Origin: Hyphococcus sp.
Lineage (GTDB): Bacteria > Pseudomonadota > Alphaproteobacteria > Caulobacterales > Parvularculaceae
NCBI GenBank assembly: GCA_028285645.1
Contig: JANQOV010000143.1
Coordinates: forward strand, 1-60,914
Reading direction: 5' to 3'
DNA length: 60,914 nucleotides
In this document: positions 42,605 to 52,761 of the stretch, one piece after another
How positions within the stretch are numbered: position 1 is the stretch's first letter
How the letters are laid out: each line of letters opens with the position of its first letter
The notes under the pieces: model-generated
Database searches by the model: none
Told to the model about the DNA's origin: nothing
Seen by the model: the letters and a program-made list of their open reading frames with translations, nothing else
Position numbers and translations under genes: made by a program

Positions 42605-44707
42605 TCAAATCGGTAGGACGCCAAACACCGCCTGGAACAGCGCCAGCGCAACGCCGGCAATGCCGGTGAGCAAGAGGCCAAGCAATACGCCGATCGGCAA
42701 TGGCGCTTGCGCCCGCGCCCGCACCGTCATCCACAACAGCACAAGGCCTGACGCGCCGGCCGCAAAGCCTGCGGCTGAGAACCACCGCGCCCAATCGAGC
42801 AGCCCGACAAGCAAGAGGAGCTCACTCGCCTCATAGGTCGCGTAACCGGCATAGCCCAGGCCGGCGACGCAGCCTGCGCCCAGAAGCGACGTTATCCAGG
42901 CGAGAATGCGCGCGCCGCCTGTAGACATTGCCGTATGCCCGTTAATCAGCCTGGCGACTGGCGCAGTCGTGTAGATGATCGCGCCAAGGATCAGAATGAG
43001 TGCTGACGCGCCAAGCCATAAGCCGGGCGCTGCGACCTTCTTTTCATCTTCCGCCGCCATCGTCGCAAGTTTTGTGAGCGCATTTGTCTCAAACAACGGC
43101 CCTGCAAAATCCGGCGCCGTCATTTCATCGACACAGGACGTATCGAGATCGCCTTCTGGATTATCAAAAAACTTGGTGAGGAAATCTCCCGCACATTCTA
43201 CGGAACGCGTCGGGCCGTGACCGGCGAAAGGAAACTCCACATAAGTTCCGTTCGAAAACCCCGCCAGTATCTCTTTCGCTAGCGGCGGCGGCGTGATCGG
43301 GTCCATCTGGCCTTCCACAATCAGGGTTCTGATGCCTGTTTCCACTGCAAGGTAATCTTCCGCAGGCCGCGGCTGCGCCCCGTAGCGTTTGCAGATGCGC
43401 GCTAGTTCGTCGATCAATTCAGGATCGCCAAAAATCATGCTCAGCACAGGATATTCCGCAAAGTCCTGTTGCAGGGAGCGTTTCATGGCGCCATGCCAAT
43501 TATCGTTGCAAGCGATCGCATTATACATGCCCTGGCTGATGCCGATGCCGCCGCCCTGAGGCGCGGTGAGCATTTGAAACGGCGCATGGTCGCCTTCCTC
43601 AACCAAACGAACAAACGCGTCTATAAAAGCCGGCAAGGTCGCATAATTGTCTTGCTCATAAAGCAACATAAACGGCGCGCCGCCGATGAAGTCATGAAAG
43701 AAATATCCCTTGCCGGAAGGAAAAAGTTCTTCGTCTAAAGCATCGACTTCGATTGGCGTCATGGATGTCTTTTTGATTGCGCCTTTAAGCCGCTCTTTGA
43801 AGGCTGGAAAACTCGCGGCGCATTTTTCGTTTTCGGCGCAAGCGTCAGACAATATCGTCAAAGCGCGATCGTAATGCCGCGCGACATTAAAGAACGAAAT
43901 ATCCTGCTGTAATGGCACGATCGCATCAATCACCGCGGTGCGTATGCCTTCCGGGTCCTGCTTAAGATAGGCCTGGCCAAGAATGGACCCGTAGGAAATG
44001 CCCCAGACATTCCAACTGTCGATGCCAAGCGCCCGGCGCAGCGCTTCCACATCTCGTGCGTTCTCAATGGTGGAATAGCCGGACAAGTCAACTTTTGACG
44101 CCTTCGCTGCGGCAAAGCACGCCTCCAACGCGTCAAGGCCGGCGCGCTGATATTGATCCCAGTCCGGCGTGTTTGACGCTGCTGGGTCGAAATTGGAATA
44201 AAGCGGGCAGAAATCGTCTGAAAAACCGATGCCGCGCTGCTCCAGTATATAAAGATCACGGGTATCGCGCACGCCGTGATCTTTGAGGCGGCCGACATAA
44301 TAGGAAGCTTTTGCGCCTGGCCCGCCGGTTAAGTAAATAACCGCATCGTCGCGCTTTCGCCACTCGCCTTTTTCTTCCGCATCCCAATCATCGGGCTCTC
44401 TTGCAGCGAGTTTAACAAAGTGAAGGTTGATCTTTCGCGGGCGCGCTTTTTCGCGGTTTTCAGGAACCTCAAGCAGACCGCAAGAAACATCGCTTGGTTC
44501 GTAGTCAACCTCGTCCTTGAACGGGCAGACGATGGTGCGCGTTTCGAAACTGTCTTTATCGAAATAGTCGACCGGCGGTTCTTCGATGAGGATATCGGCG
44601 ATATCGGGCGGGGTCTCCTCCGGCGCATCCTGCGCGAGCGCATTTCCCGATAACAAGCTCAAAAAAATAGCGCTAAAAAGCGCTTTACCGCCACTTCTCA
44701 TACTCAT
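42605..44707 (-). CDS. Secreted S33-type alpha/beta hydrolase with C-terminal membrane domain
   Basis: I choose the ATG at 44707; the TTG at 44713 is two codons earlier. The 700-residue protein has a signal peptide (FSAIFLSLLSGNALAQ), then an alpha/beta-hydrolase of the tripeptidyl-aminopeptidase (S33, TAP-like) kind: the oxyanion loop VIYLTGGPGAKASYYV, the nucleophile Ser in VWGISYGSILGQAY near residue 235, Asp in EGQMDPITPPP and His in FAGHGPTRS. After this it carries about four hydrophobic helices (residues 560-700: LGASALILILGAIIY, ARILAWITSLLGAGCVAG, ASGLVLLWMTV, VLLGLLLTGIAGVALALF). S33 enzymes normally stop after the hydrolase, so the membrane tail is unusual. Probably releases N-terminal residues from peptides, or is an esterase. 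Confidence 0.88.
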   Translation of the reverse strand: MSMRSGGKALFSAIFLSLLSGNALAQDAPEETPPDIADILIEEPPVDYFDKDSFETRTIVCPFKDEVDYEPSDVSCGLLEVPENREKARPRKINLHFVKLAAREPDDWDAEEKGEWRKRDDAVIYLTGGPGAKASYYVGRLKDHGVRDTRDLYILEQRGIGFSDDFCPLYSNFDPAASNTPDWDQYQRAGLDALEACFAAAKASKVDLSGYSTIENARDVEALRRALGIDSWNVWGISYGSILGQAYLKQDPEGIRTAVIDAIVPLQQDISFFNVARHYDRALTILSDACAENEKCAASFPAFKERLKGAIKKTSMTPIEVDALDEELFPSGKGYFFHDFIGGAPFMLLYEQDNYATLPAFIDAFVRLVEEGDHAPFQMLTAPQGGGIGISQGMYNAIACNDNWHGAMKRSLQQDFAEYPVLSMIFGDPELIDELARICKRYGAQPRPAEDYLAVETGIRTLIVEGQMDPITPPPLAKEILAGFSNGTYVEFPFAGHGPTRSVECAGDFLTKFFDNPEGDLDTSCVDEMTAPDFAGPLFETNALTKLATMAAEDEKKVAAPGLWLGASALILILGAIIYTTAPVARLINGHTAMSTGGARILAWITSLLGAGCVAGLGYAGYATYEASELLLLVGLLDWARWFSAAGFAAGASGLVLLWMTVRARAQAPLPIGVLLGLLLTGIAGVALALFQAVFGVLPI

Positions 44708-44923
44708 CCCCAAACCCTACGCACCATTCCCGCCATAAGCTTAGCAAAATGCCTGTTAACGGCAAGCGCCGGCGAACAGGGCGTGGTTGTGCGGCGCAAC
44801 AACAGTATCAAGCCGCCGTGGCGTCTCGCTTAGAGCAACTTTGAGAGCGGATCCGGGATTAAAATGGCGAAGCAAAATCGCTCGCGCCAGCGTCCTTTTC
44901 CGACAAAATAGCGCGCTCGTCTG

Positions 44924-45124
44924 TCATCGAGAAAAAAGCCAGTCGCGAACGTTGTCGCCTTTGACGAAAGCGTAGCCGGGTTTGTCGTCCCAGCCCTTTA
45001 GATTATCGAGACTAGCCGCATAGGTCAGCTTGTCGAAATTGACCACATGCATCCCGCGGTCCAGCGCCGTTCGCACGACCGCCGGACCGGTAAATCCAGC
45101 GCCGCCGGTCACGAGGGTTTTCAT
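44924..45124 (-). pseudogene. rmlB: Remnant of dTDP-glucose 4,6-dehydratase gene (rmlB) with internal deletion
   Basis: A 66-codon frame starts MKTLVTGGAGFTGPAVVR ... VVNFDKLTYAASLDNL, the N-terminal Rossmann start of RmlB (normal length about 350 residues). At 44954-44962 (KGD) it passes straight into NVRDWLF, which in intact RmlB belongs to the much later GKGxNVRDWLYVEDH segment. So about 150 codons between two KGD-like sites seem to be missing. The frame then breaks in an A6 run at 44932-44937 (T6 in the gene sense); the other frame continues with DDRRARYFVGKGR, which resembles the next RmlB stretch EDHARAL...KGR. A start-overlapping (ATGA) upstream frame is present but unrecognised. rmlD lies 1.1 kb away, so this is probably the relic of an rml cluster. 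Confidence 0.75.
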
Positions 45125-45387
45125 GGGCCTTTTGTCCTTTCAAAACCCACCATAAGCAAAGGGCTGTTGACGGGTTCTTTGATGTCGGCGCCTAACCGGC
45201 GAGGGCTTTGCAGGTAAGCCGCTGCGGGCGTCTTAGCCATAACGCGCAACTGTCGCACGAATTCTGGAACAGCGCCGCCATTCGGGATATGAAATTCATG
45301 CATTGCCGCCACTATTGTCCGAAGGTATTTGCAGGCGTTATTGCAGACCACGCCCAGCGAGGGCCGTTACTTGGAAGGAAACACCTA

Positions 45388-46266
45388 ATGCCGGACAACG
45401 CCATCACAACGAATGCAAATGGCGTCGTCGCAGTTGAAAGCCCTAAAGGCCGCAAGGTGGAGTTTTCCAATGCCGGCCCGGCGGCGTATATTTTGGGCCC
45501 TTGTGTGATGGAAAGCCGTGATCACGCGTTGATGATGGCGACGAGGCTTCGCGACCTTGCGGACAGGCTTGGCGTCAGTGTCGTTTATAAAACGTCCTTC
45601 GACAAAGCGAACCGCACCAGCGGCAAAGGCTATCGCGGCGTTGGTCTTGAAGCAGCCGCTGAGGTTTTTCGCGAAGTGCGGGAGGGGATCGGTCTGCCCG
45701 TGCTGACAGATGTGCACCAGCCGGGCCAATGTGAAAAGGTTGCAGCCTTCGCGGATATCTTGCAGATCCCAGCGTTTTTATGCCGCCAGAGCGATCTCCT
45801 GATGGCGGCTGCGGAAACCGGCCGCGCGATTAACGTCAAGAAGGGTCAGTTTCTTGCCCCCTGGGACATGCGCAATGTGATCGACAAGCTCGTTCAGTTC
45901 GGCGCGCGCAACATCATGGTGACTGAGCGCGGCGCAAGCTTCGGCTACAACACGCTGGTCTCTGATATGCGCGCGATTCCTGAATTGCGGGCCAATGGCG
46001 TGCCGGTGATCTTTGACGCCACCCATTCGGTGCAGCAGCCGGGCGGACAAGGAGCGTCTTCCGGCGGCCAGCGCGACTTTGCGCCGGTGCTGGCGCGGGC
46101 GGCGGTTGCGGTGGGCGTCGCTGGTGTTTTTATGGAAACTCATCAGGACCCGGATAATGCGCCTTCTGATGGGCCCAACATGATCCCGCTTGACGCGCTA
46201 GAAGACGTTTTGAAAAGTCTCAATGCCTTCGACAACCTGAACAAATCTTTGGGTTTGCCGTTGTGA
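45388..46266 (+). CDS. kdsA: 3-deoxy-8-phosphooctulonate synthase
   Basis: A 292-residue Kdo-8-phosphate synthase; the ATG at 45388 follows GGAAGGAAACACC. Family motifs: [80 protein letters not shown] and [23 protein letters not shown]. It condenses phosphoenolpyruvate with D-arabinose-5-phosphate, the committed step to Kdo for lipopolysaccharide. kdsD in the same cluster makes its arabinose-5-phosphate. Its stop overlaps the rmlD start by four bases. Confidence 0.97.
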   Translation: MPDNAITTNANGVVAVESPKGRKVEFSNAGPAAYILGPCVMESRDHALMMATRLRDLADRLGVSVVYKTSFDKANRTSGKGYRGVGLEAAAEVFREVREGIGLPVLTDVHQPGQCEKVAAFADILQIPAFLCRQSDLLMAAAETGRAINVKKGQFLAPWDMRNVIDKLVQFGARNIMVTERGASFGYNTLVSDMRAIPELRANGVPVIFDATHSVQQPGGQGASSGGQRDFAPVLARAAVAVGVAGVFMETHQDPDNAPSDGPNMIPLDALEDVLKSLNAFDNLNKSLGLPL

Positions 46267-47165
46267 CCATAGGGGTATTGATTGCCGGCGCCGCGGGTCA
46301 GGTGGCGCAATCCATGATGGAACGCGCCAAAGCCGCTGACGTCGAAGCGATCGCATTGGGCCGTCCGACCCTTGATCTGACGGCGCCGGAGACCATTGAC
46401 GTAGCCATCGATCAGACAGAACCGGTTGTTGTTGTCAACGCGGCCGCCTACACAGCCGTCGACAAGGCCGAAAGCGATGAGACGTTGGCCTTTGCGCTCA
46501 ATGCAGACGGCGCCGGCGCCCTAGCAAAATCGACGGCGATTCGTCAGCTTCCACTGATACATTTGTCAACGGACTATGTGTTCGATGGCGCCAAGTCAAA
46601 TCCCTATACGGAGGATGACCCAGTAGCGCCGCTAGGCGTTTATGGAAAGTCAAAACTGGCGGGTGAACAACAAGTCGTCGACGCCAATTCCAGTTATGTC
46701 ATAATCCGCACATCCTGGGTTTACAGTCCGTTCGGCGCCAATTTCGTCAAGACTATGTTGCGCCTCGCCGAAACGTGCGATGAGGTTACCGTTGTCGCTG
46801 ACCAGATTGGCGCGCCAACAAGCGCGCTTGATATTGCAGATGGCGTCTTTGCGGTCGCACGCCGCCTGGCGGACGACGCGCCAAATGCCAACACGGGCGT
46901 CTTCCACATGACTGCGGCGGGCGAAGCATCCTGGGCGGATTTCGCCGAAGAGATTTTCAAAGTAAGCAGAGCCGCTGGCGGACCGGCAGCGCGCGTTAAG
47001 CCCATTAGGACCGAGGATTATCCAACGCCTGCCAAACGCCCCGCCAATTCGCGGCTTGATTGCGCTAAAATCGAAGCGGCTTACAGAATTGCATTGCCGG
47101 ACTGGAGGGCGAGCGTTCCCGGCGTTGTCAGGCGTTTGTTGGAAACGGGTGAATGGCGGCCTTGA
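46263..47165 (+). CDS. rmlD: dTDP-4-dehydrorhamnose reductase
   Basis: A 300-residue extended short-chain reductase starting at GTG, overlapping kdsA (GTGA). The Rossmann start is [15 protein letters not shown]; then [37 protein letters not shown] with the catalytic Ser/Thr-Asp, [12 protein letters not shown] (YxxxK) and [20 protein letters not shown]. It carries out the last step to dTDP-L-rhamnose. rmlA and rmlC are absent and rmlB is only a remnant here, so the other steps must be encoded elsewhere in the genome, if rhamnose is made. Confidence 0.95.
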   Translation: MTIGVLIAGAAGQVAQSMMERAKAADVEAIALGRPTLDLTAPETIDVAIDQTEPVVVVNAAAYTAVDKAESDETLAFALNADGAGALAKSTAIRQLPLIHLSTDYVFDGAKSNPYTEDDPVAPLGVYGKSKLAGEQQVVDANSSYVIIRTSWVYSPFGANFVKTMLRLAETCDEVTVVADQIGAPTSALDIADGVFAVARRLADDAPNANTGVFHMTAAGEASWADFAEEIFKVSRAAGGPAARVKPIRTEDYPTPAKRPANSRLDCAKIEAAYRIALPDWRASVPGVVRRLLETGEWRP

Positions 47166-47266
47166 ATGGCGGCGCTAAATTTAGCGGCAATGATGATGAA
47201 AAGCCTCAATTTACACTGAAAACCGATATAGACTGCACGTTAGACGGATAGCGAGGCGTGCGCCCG

Positions 47267-48277
47267 ATGGCGACCAGAAAACCGGAACAAGAAATACAGA
47301 CCAAAATCGAGGGCTCCCGGCCGCAGGACGACAGCATTGGCGTCGGCCGCGAGGTTTTATGGGCTGAGGCCGCAGGGCTGTTGAAGCTGGCTGATGCGCT
47401 TGATGATGCATTCGTTGAAGCGGTCGCCCGGATCGACGCCGCAAAGGGCCGGGTCATCTGCAGCGGCATTGGCAAATCGGGTCATGTCGCCCGCAAAATC
47501 GCTGCGACGCTCTCATCCACAGGAACAGCGGCGTATTTCGTGCACCCAACTGAAGCAAGCCATGGCGACCTTGGGATGATCCAGGCGGATGACGTTGTGC
47601 TCGCGCTGTCGCGCTCTGGGGAGACAGCGGAACTTGACGATCTTGTTCAGTATACGCAGCTTTATAGCGTGTTGTTGATTGCCGTGACCGCCAATCCGAA
47701 AAGCGTTCTTGGCCGCGCCGCAGATATTGTTCTTGCGATACCGGACCTGCCGGAAGCCTGCGCAGAAACCAATGCGCCTACAACGTCGACGACGCTCACC
47801 ATGGCGCTTGGCGACGCGCTGGCGGTTGCGTTGTTGCGTGCGCGCGGGTTTGACGCCAAGAAATTCAAGCTCTTTCATCCCGGCGGTAAGCTCGGTGCCA
47901 TGCTCAAGACCGCGGGCGATCTGATGAGCCGGCCGGCGGCGACGCCCCTGACGCTTTCGGGCAGTCCGCTTGCCGACGGGCTTAGCGAAATATCGAAAAA
48001 GAATCTTGGCTGTGTTGGTGTTGTGGCCAAGGACGGTGCGCTGTGCGGCATTATCACAGATGGCGATATTCGTCGTCTCATAGCAACTGGCGTTGCGGCA
48101 GAAAAAGTTGATGACGCCATGACGCGCAATCCGGTGACGGTAACGCCCGAAACGCTTGCCGCCTCGGTATTGCAGTTGATGAACGAGAAAAAAATAACGC
48201 AGGTGTTTGTCCTTGAGGACGGCGAACCGGTTGGCGTCGTGCATATGCATGACATTCTAAGAGCCGGGATTTTGTAG
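47267..48277 (+). CDS. kdsD: D-arabinose-5-phosphate isomerase (KpsF/GutQ family)
   Basis: The ATG at 47267 is used; a GTG at 47258 is also in frame. The 336-residue protein has an N-terminal SIS sugar-isomerase domain (VICSGIGKSGHVARKIAATLSS, then HGDLGMIQADDVVLALSRSGETAEL) and two C-terminal CBS modules (GVVAKDGALCGIITDGDIRRLIA and AMTRNPVTVTPETLA). KdsD converts ribulose-5-phosphate to arabinose-5-phosphate, the substrate of KdsA encoded in the same cluster. An intrinsic terminator begins 4 bp after the stop. Confidence 0.95.
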   Translation: MATRKPEQEIQTKIEGSRPQDDSIGVGREVLWAEAAGLLKLADALDDAFVEAVARIDAAKGRVICSGIGKSGHVARKIAATLSSTGTAAYFVHPTEASHGDLGMIQADDVVLALSRSGETAELDDLVQYTQLYSVLLIAVTANPKSVLGRAADIVLAIPDLPEACAETNAPTTSTTLTMALGDALAVALLRARGFDAKKFKLFHPGGKLGAMLKTAGDLMSRPAATPLTLSGSPLADGLSEISKKNLGCVGVVAKDGALCGIITDGDIRRLIATGVAAEKVDDAMTRNPVTVTPETLAASVLQLMNEKKITQVFVLEDGEPVGVVHMHDILRAGIL

Positions 48278-48280
48278 GCA

Positions 48281-48317
48281 AAAAAACGGCCTCTCCGAAG
48301 ACCGAAGAGGCCGCTTT
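48281..48317. terminator. Bidirectional intrinsic terminator between kdsD and groEL
   Basis: CGGCCTCT pairs with AGAGGCCG across an 11-base loop. On the minus strand it is followed by a run of T (A-run 48280-48286 in plus), which makes it a strong terminator for groEL; for kdsD on the plus strand the tail GCTTTC is weaker. Confidence 0.9.
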
Positions 48318-48345
48318 CAAAGCAACTAGTATGTGAGCGGGTGGG

Positions 48346-50007
<1,662 letters not shown>

Positions 50008-50031
50008 TTAAACTGATAATTTTCGCAAGCG

Positions 50032-50319
50032 TTAATCGACGATCCCGAGGATGTCTGACTCTTTCATGATCAAGAGTTCCTCGCCATCGATTTTGACTTC
50101 CGAACCCGACCATTTGCCGAACAGGATCTTGTCGCCTGCCGAAACGTCGAGCGGGATGATTTCGTTGTCGTCGCCGCGGGCGCCTGAGCCGACAGCGACC
50201 ACTTCGCCGTGCTGCGGTTTTTCTTTGGCGGTGTCGGGGATGATGATGCCGCCTGCCGTCTTCTCGTCTTCCTCGATCCGGCGGACCAGCACGCGGTCAT
50301 GTAAAGGCCGAAAACCCAT
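50032..50319 (-). CDS. groES: Co-chaperonin GroES
   Basis: A 95-residue Gro[35 protein letters not shown] with the mobile loop, then [13 protein letters not shown] and [32 protein letters not shown]. It forms the heptameric lid of GroEL. First gene of the groES-groEL operon. The leader contains a CIRCE and a GC-rich hairpin (separate entries). Confidence 0.99.
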   Translation of the reverse strand: MGFRPLHDRVLVRRIEEDEKTAGGIIIPDTAKEKPQHGEVVAVGSGARGDDNEIIPLDVSAGDKILFGKWSGSEVKIDGEELLIMKESDILGIVD

Positions 50320-50377
50320 CTTCTGTGTCTCCCTTGGTTGTGTTTCCTTAATAAAAACAACCGTTTAAACAAAAATT

Positions 50378-50397
50378 CAGGCGGCGTTGGCCGCCTG
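50378..50397 (-). repeat. GC hairpin in the groESL leader, next to CIRCE
   Basis: On the minus strand CAGGCGGC and GCCGCCTG form a perfect 8 bp stem with a 4-base loop, followed by AATTTTTG. It lies one base downstream of the CIRCE on the transcription side and about 60 bp ahead of the groES start. It looks like a short intrinsic terminator or a leader-stabilising hairpin. Confidence 0.65.
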
Positions 50398-50398
50398 A

Positions 50399-50423
50399 TA
50401 GCACTCGACTTTAGTGAGTGCTA
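50399..50423. promoter_or_regulatory. CIRCE operator (HrcA site) of groESL
   Basis: TAGCACTC and GAGTGCTA are separated by exactly 9 bp, a full 8+8 match to the core of the CIRCE inverted repeat (TTAGCACTC-N9-GAGTGCTAA). It lies 80-104 bp upstream of groES. HrcA bound here represses the operon until heat stress. hrcA is not in the window. Confidence 0.95.
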
Positions 50424-50667
50424 GCCGCGATTTAGGGGGCGGGCGGTGCTGCGTCAAGGGCCGCAGCGGCTTTGCTTTGCGCCTGCCCTTTGCCTGCCTC
50501 AGATTTCGCGGTCCAAGGACAGGCCCGCAATTACCGGATTTTAATTCAGCACTTCGCGCAATAGGCGCATATTGCGCTGGCGTTTCTGCCGGCTTCTGGG
50601 GCGGCTAGGCGGCGGAAATTTCTTGAGGTTTCAACTTTCATTGCAACGCGAGCAAAGGAGCAAGGCA

Positions 50668-51336
50668 ATGCAGAAGGCGCTTATTTTGGGGGCAGTCGCG
50701 ATATTCGCCGTTGGCTGTACGACCAATCCCTACACCGGTGAAAAACAGGCGAGCAAAACAGTTACTTCAGGCGCAGGCGGTGCGGCAGCTGGCGCCGCGG
50801 CCGGCGCCATCATCGGCGCAATCGCTGGGAACGCTGGCAAAGGCGCCGCCATTGGCGCTGCTTCGGGCGCGGCCATCGGTGTCGGGATCGGCGTTTATCA
50901 GGATCGCCAGCAGGCGAAGTTGCGCGAAAGGCTGGCGAATTCTGGCGTTTCCGTTACTCGCGACGGCGACAACATCTATCTGAACATGCCTTCCGATATT
51001 ACGTTCGATACGGCGCAGGCCGACATCAAACCGGCATTCTATGAGACTCTAAACTCCGTCGCCATCGTCCTTCAGGAGTTCGACAAAACGACAGTGACGG
51101 TTAACGGTCACGCCGATGCGCGCGGTGCGGAAGATTACAACATGCAGCTTTCGCAGCAGCGTGCGCTTTCGGTGTCGAACTATCTGTCGAGCCAGGGCGT
51201 TGCCGCTGGCCGCCTGCAGGCCGTCGGCTATGGTGAAACACGTCCGATAGCGGACAATTCGACCACGGCCGGACAGACGGCGAACCGCCGTGTCGAGATC
51301 GTTATTGATCCGATTGACGACCAGTTTAACAGCTAG
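50668..51336 (+). CDS. OmpA family lipoprotein (YfiB/YiaD-like)
   Basis: The ATG at 50668, after AAAGGAGCAAGG, opens a lipoprotein signal ending AVGC (Cys near residue 16). A Gly/Ala-rich glycine-zipper stretch follows (GAGGAAAGAAAGAIIGAIAG, residues about 35-75), then an OmpA/MotB domain: ITFDTAQADIKPAFYETLNS, VNGHADARGAEDYNMQLSQQRA and TAGQTANRRVEIVIDP. The 222-residue design matches the YiaD/OmpA-like lipoproteins that link outer membrane to peptidoglycan. Ends before a strong terminator. Confidence 0.92.
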   Translation: MQKALILGAVAIFAVGCTTNPYTGEKQASKTVTSGAGGAAAGAAAGAIIGAIAGNAGKGAAIGAASGAAIGVGIGVYQDRQQAKLRERLANSGVSVTRDGDNIYLNMPSDITFDTAQADIKPAFYETLNSVAIVLQEFDKTTVTVNGHADARGAEDYNMQLSQQRALSVSNYLSSQGVAAGRLQAVGYGETRPIADNSTTAGQTANRRVEIVIDPIDDQFNS

Positions 51337-51380
51337 GTGCTCGCGACAATTTCGCCGAAGTTGGCGACTTGAATTCCGGA

Positions 51381-51414
51381 CCCGCCTGATTACCCGTCAG
51401 GCGGGTTTTTTTTT
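51381..51414 (+). terminator. Intrinsic terminator after OmpA lipoprotein
   Basis: CCCGCCTGA pairs with TCAGGCGGG around a 7-base loop and is followed by nine T residues. Strong terminator for the upstream OmpA-type lipoprotein gene. Confidence 0.96.
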
Positions 51415-51467
51415 GCATTGTCTGCAGAAAAGTCTGAACGGTTTTTAACCCGCTGCCTCGCGGGTCT

Positions 51468-51481
51468 TTAATTGGTTTTAA
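51468..51481 (+). promoter_or_regulatory. Possible CtrA-like site before the EAL-domain gene
   Basis: TTAA-N6-TTAA occurs about 82 bp upstream of the EAL-domain gene; the CtrA full site is TTAA-N7-TTAA, so the spacing is short by one. Weak candidate only; flagella-related genes of this kind are often under cell-cycle control. Confidence 0.25.
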
Positions 51482-51562
51482 ACCATGATTTTCTAAAAAA
51501 TTTAATGAGTTGCTTTGAGCTTTCCCGGCTGACCTGCTGGGTGTTGGAAATGAGGCGCACGA

Positions 51563-52681
51563 ATGAACATCTGGCAGAAGACCTCTCGATACAACGCTCC
51601 CGTGTTGTTCCTGGCGGGGTTTTCATCCTGCTTGCTGCTAGCGCTTATTGTTAGAACCGGTTTTCAGCCCGGGCTTGAGATGTGGCTGGCGGCGGCGCTG
51701 GTGGTGTCGCTGATTTTGCATGCGCGGGCGGGGTTTGCGCTCAGCAACAGGCAGCAGGAAATCGAGCTGCTGCAAGGTGTTGTTTCCCGTTTTCAGGCGG
51801 TTGACGGCGATAAGAAGCCTTCTAAGTCAAAAGCGCCGCCCGATCTTCAATTTGAGCCTGTTGACGGCGTCCGCGAAGAGGATGCTGCAGTGCTCGATCA
51901 GGTCCGCGACGCCATCGAGCATGACCGGCTCGATCTTTATTTCCAACCGATTGTCAGCTTGCCGCAGCGAAAGCATCGCTATTTTGAAGCATTCTCCCGG
52001 TTGCGAAACGCTGACGGATCGGTCTTACGTCCCGGCTCTTATCTGGAAGCGGCGGAACGCGCCAACCGTATCGGGCTGATCGATAACATGATCCTTTTGC
52101 GCGCGGTGCAGGCCTTGCGCAATCTGGGACCGGAAAGTCAGCATTACCGTGTCTTCTGCAATATTTCTCCGGCGACGATCTACGACACTGAATTTTTTGC
52201 ACGGTTTACGGATTACCTAGACGCGAACGAGGATCTCGCGCCGCGTTTGGTTTTTGAATTCACCTATCCGGCGATTGAAATCATGCACCCGAAAGTGGAA
52301 GAGAACCTGAAGGGCATCGCCAAGCGCGGCTTTGCATTTTCCGCGGATCATATTCGCCGCATGGACCACAACTGGAACGCATTGCGCTCCAAAAATTTCC
52401 GCTTCGTGAAAGCCTCTAGTGCGATGCTGTTGGCGGAAAGCCGCGGTGATGCGTCGGCGCAGATGCGCGTTAAGGCATTCAAAGACCGCCTGCGGGAAGC
52501 CGGCATCGATTTGATCGTCGAAAAAGTTGAAGTCGAAAACGATATGCCGGAAATCCTCGCTTTGGGGATTGACTATGGGCAGGGCGAGCTCTTTGGCGCG
52601 CCGCGCCCGGCGGGACATTACCTCAAGGCGAACGCAGAGGAACGCAGCGACATGATCGCGCAACTTGATCGAGCGTCCTGA
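51563..52681 (+). CDS. Membrane-anchored degenerate EAL-domain protein (TipF-like)
   Basis: A 372-residue protein with two N-terminal helices (APVLFLAGFSSCLLLALIV and MWLAAALVVSLILHA), a short helix likely to form a coiled coil (NRQQEIELLQGVVSRF) and a C-terminal EAL domain (from about residue 115). The EAL motif is EAF near residue 142, and the usual DDFG metal/catalytic loop is replaced by ADHIRRMDHN near residue 260, so phosphodiesterase activity should be lost; the fold would act as a c-di-GMP receptor or scaffold. This is the layout of Caulobacter TipF, a flagellum-positioning receptor, although that protein is longer. Assignment as TipF is by layout, not by proven orthology. Confidence 0.75.
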   Translation: MNIWQKTSRYNAPVLFLAGFSSCLLLALIVRTGFQPGLEMWLAAALVVSLILHARAGFALSNRQQEIELLQGVVSRFQAVDGDKKPSKSKAPPDLQFEPVDGVREEDAAVLDQVRDAIEHDRLDLYFQPIVSLPQRKHRYFEAFSRLRNADGSVLRPGSYLEAAERANRIGLIDNMILLRAVQALRNLGPESQHYRVFCNISPATIYDTEFFARFTDYLDANEDLAPRLVFEFTYPAIEIMHPKVEENLKGIAKRGFAFSADHIRRMDHNWNALRSKNFRFVKASSAMLLAESRGDASAQMRVKAFKDRLREAGIDLIVEKVEVENDMPEILALGIDYGQGELFGAPRPAGHYLKANAEERSDMIAQLDRAS

Positions 52682-52761
52682 CGGATTTTCTGCAGCCCTT
52701 GCGTCGTGAAACCGCGCCAGGCGCTTGACCGCAGCAAATAGCGGCCCTATCCGCATGGCCG

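Noticed and set aside
45121..45351. 76-codon minus-strand frame overlapping the rmlB remnant start by ATGA
   Set aside because: The overlap is suggestive of an operon partner, but the protein matches nothing I know, and the region must also contain the kdsA promoter. Not annotated as a gene.
47513..48250. 245-codon minus-strand frame
   Set aside because: Antisense to kdsD, which is complete with SIS and CBS domains.
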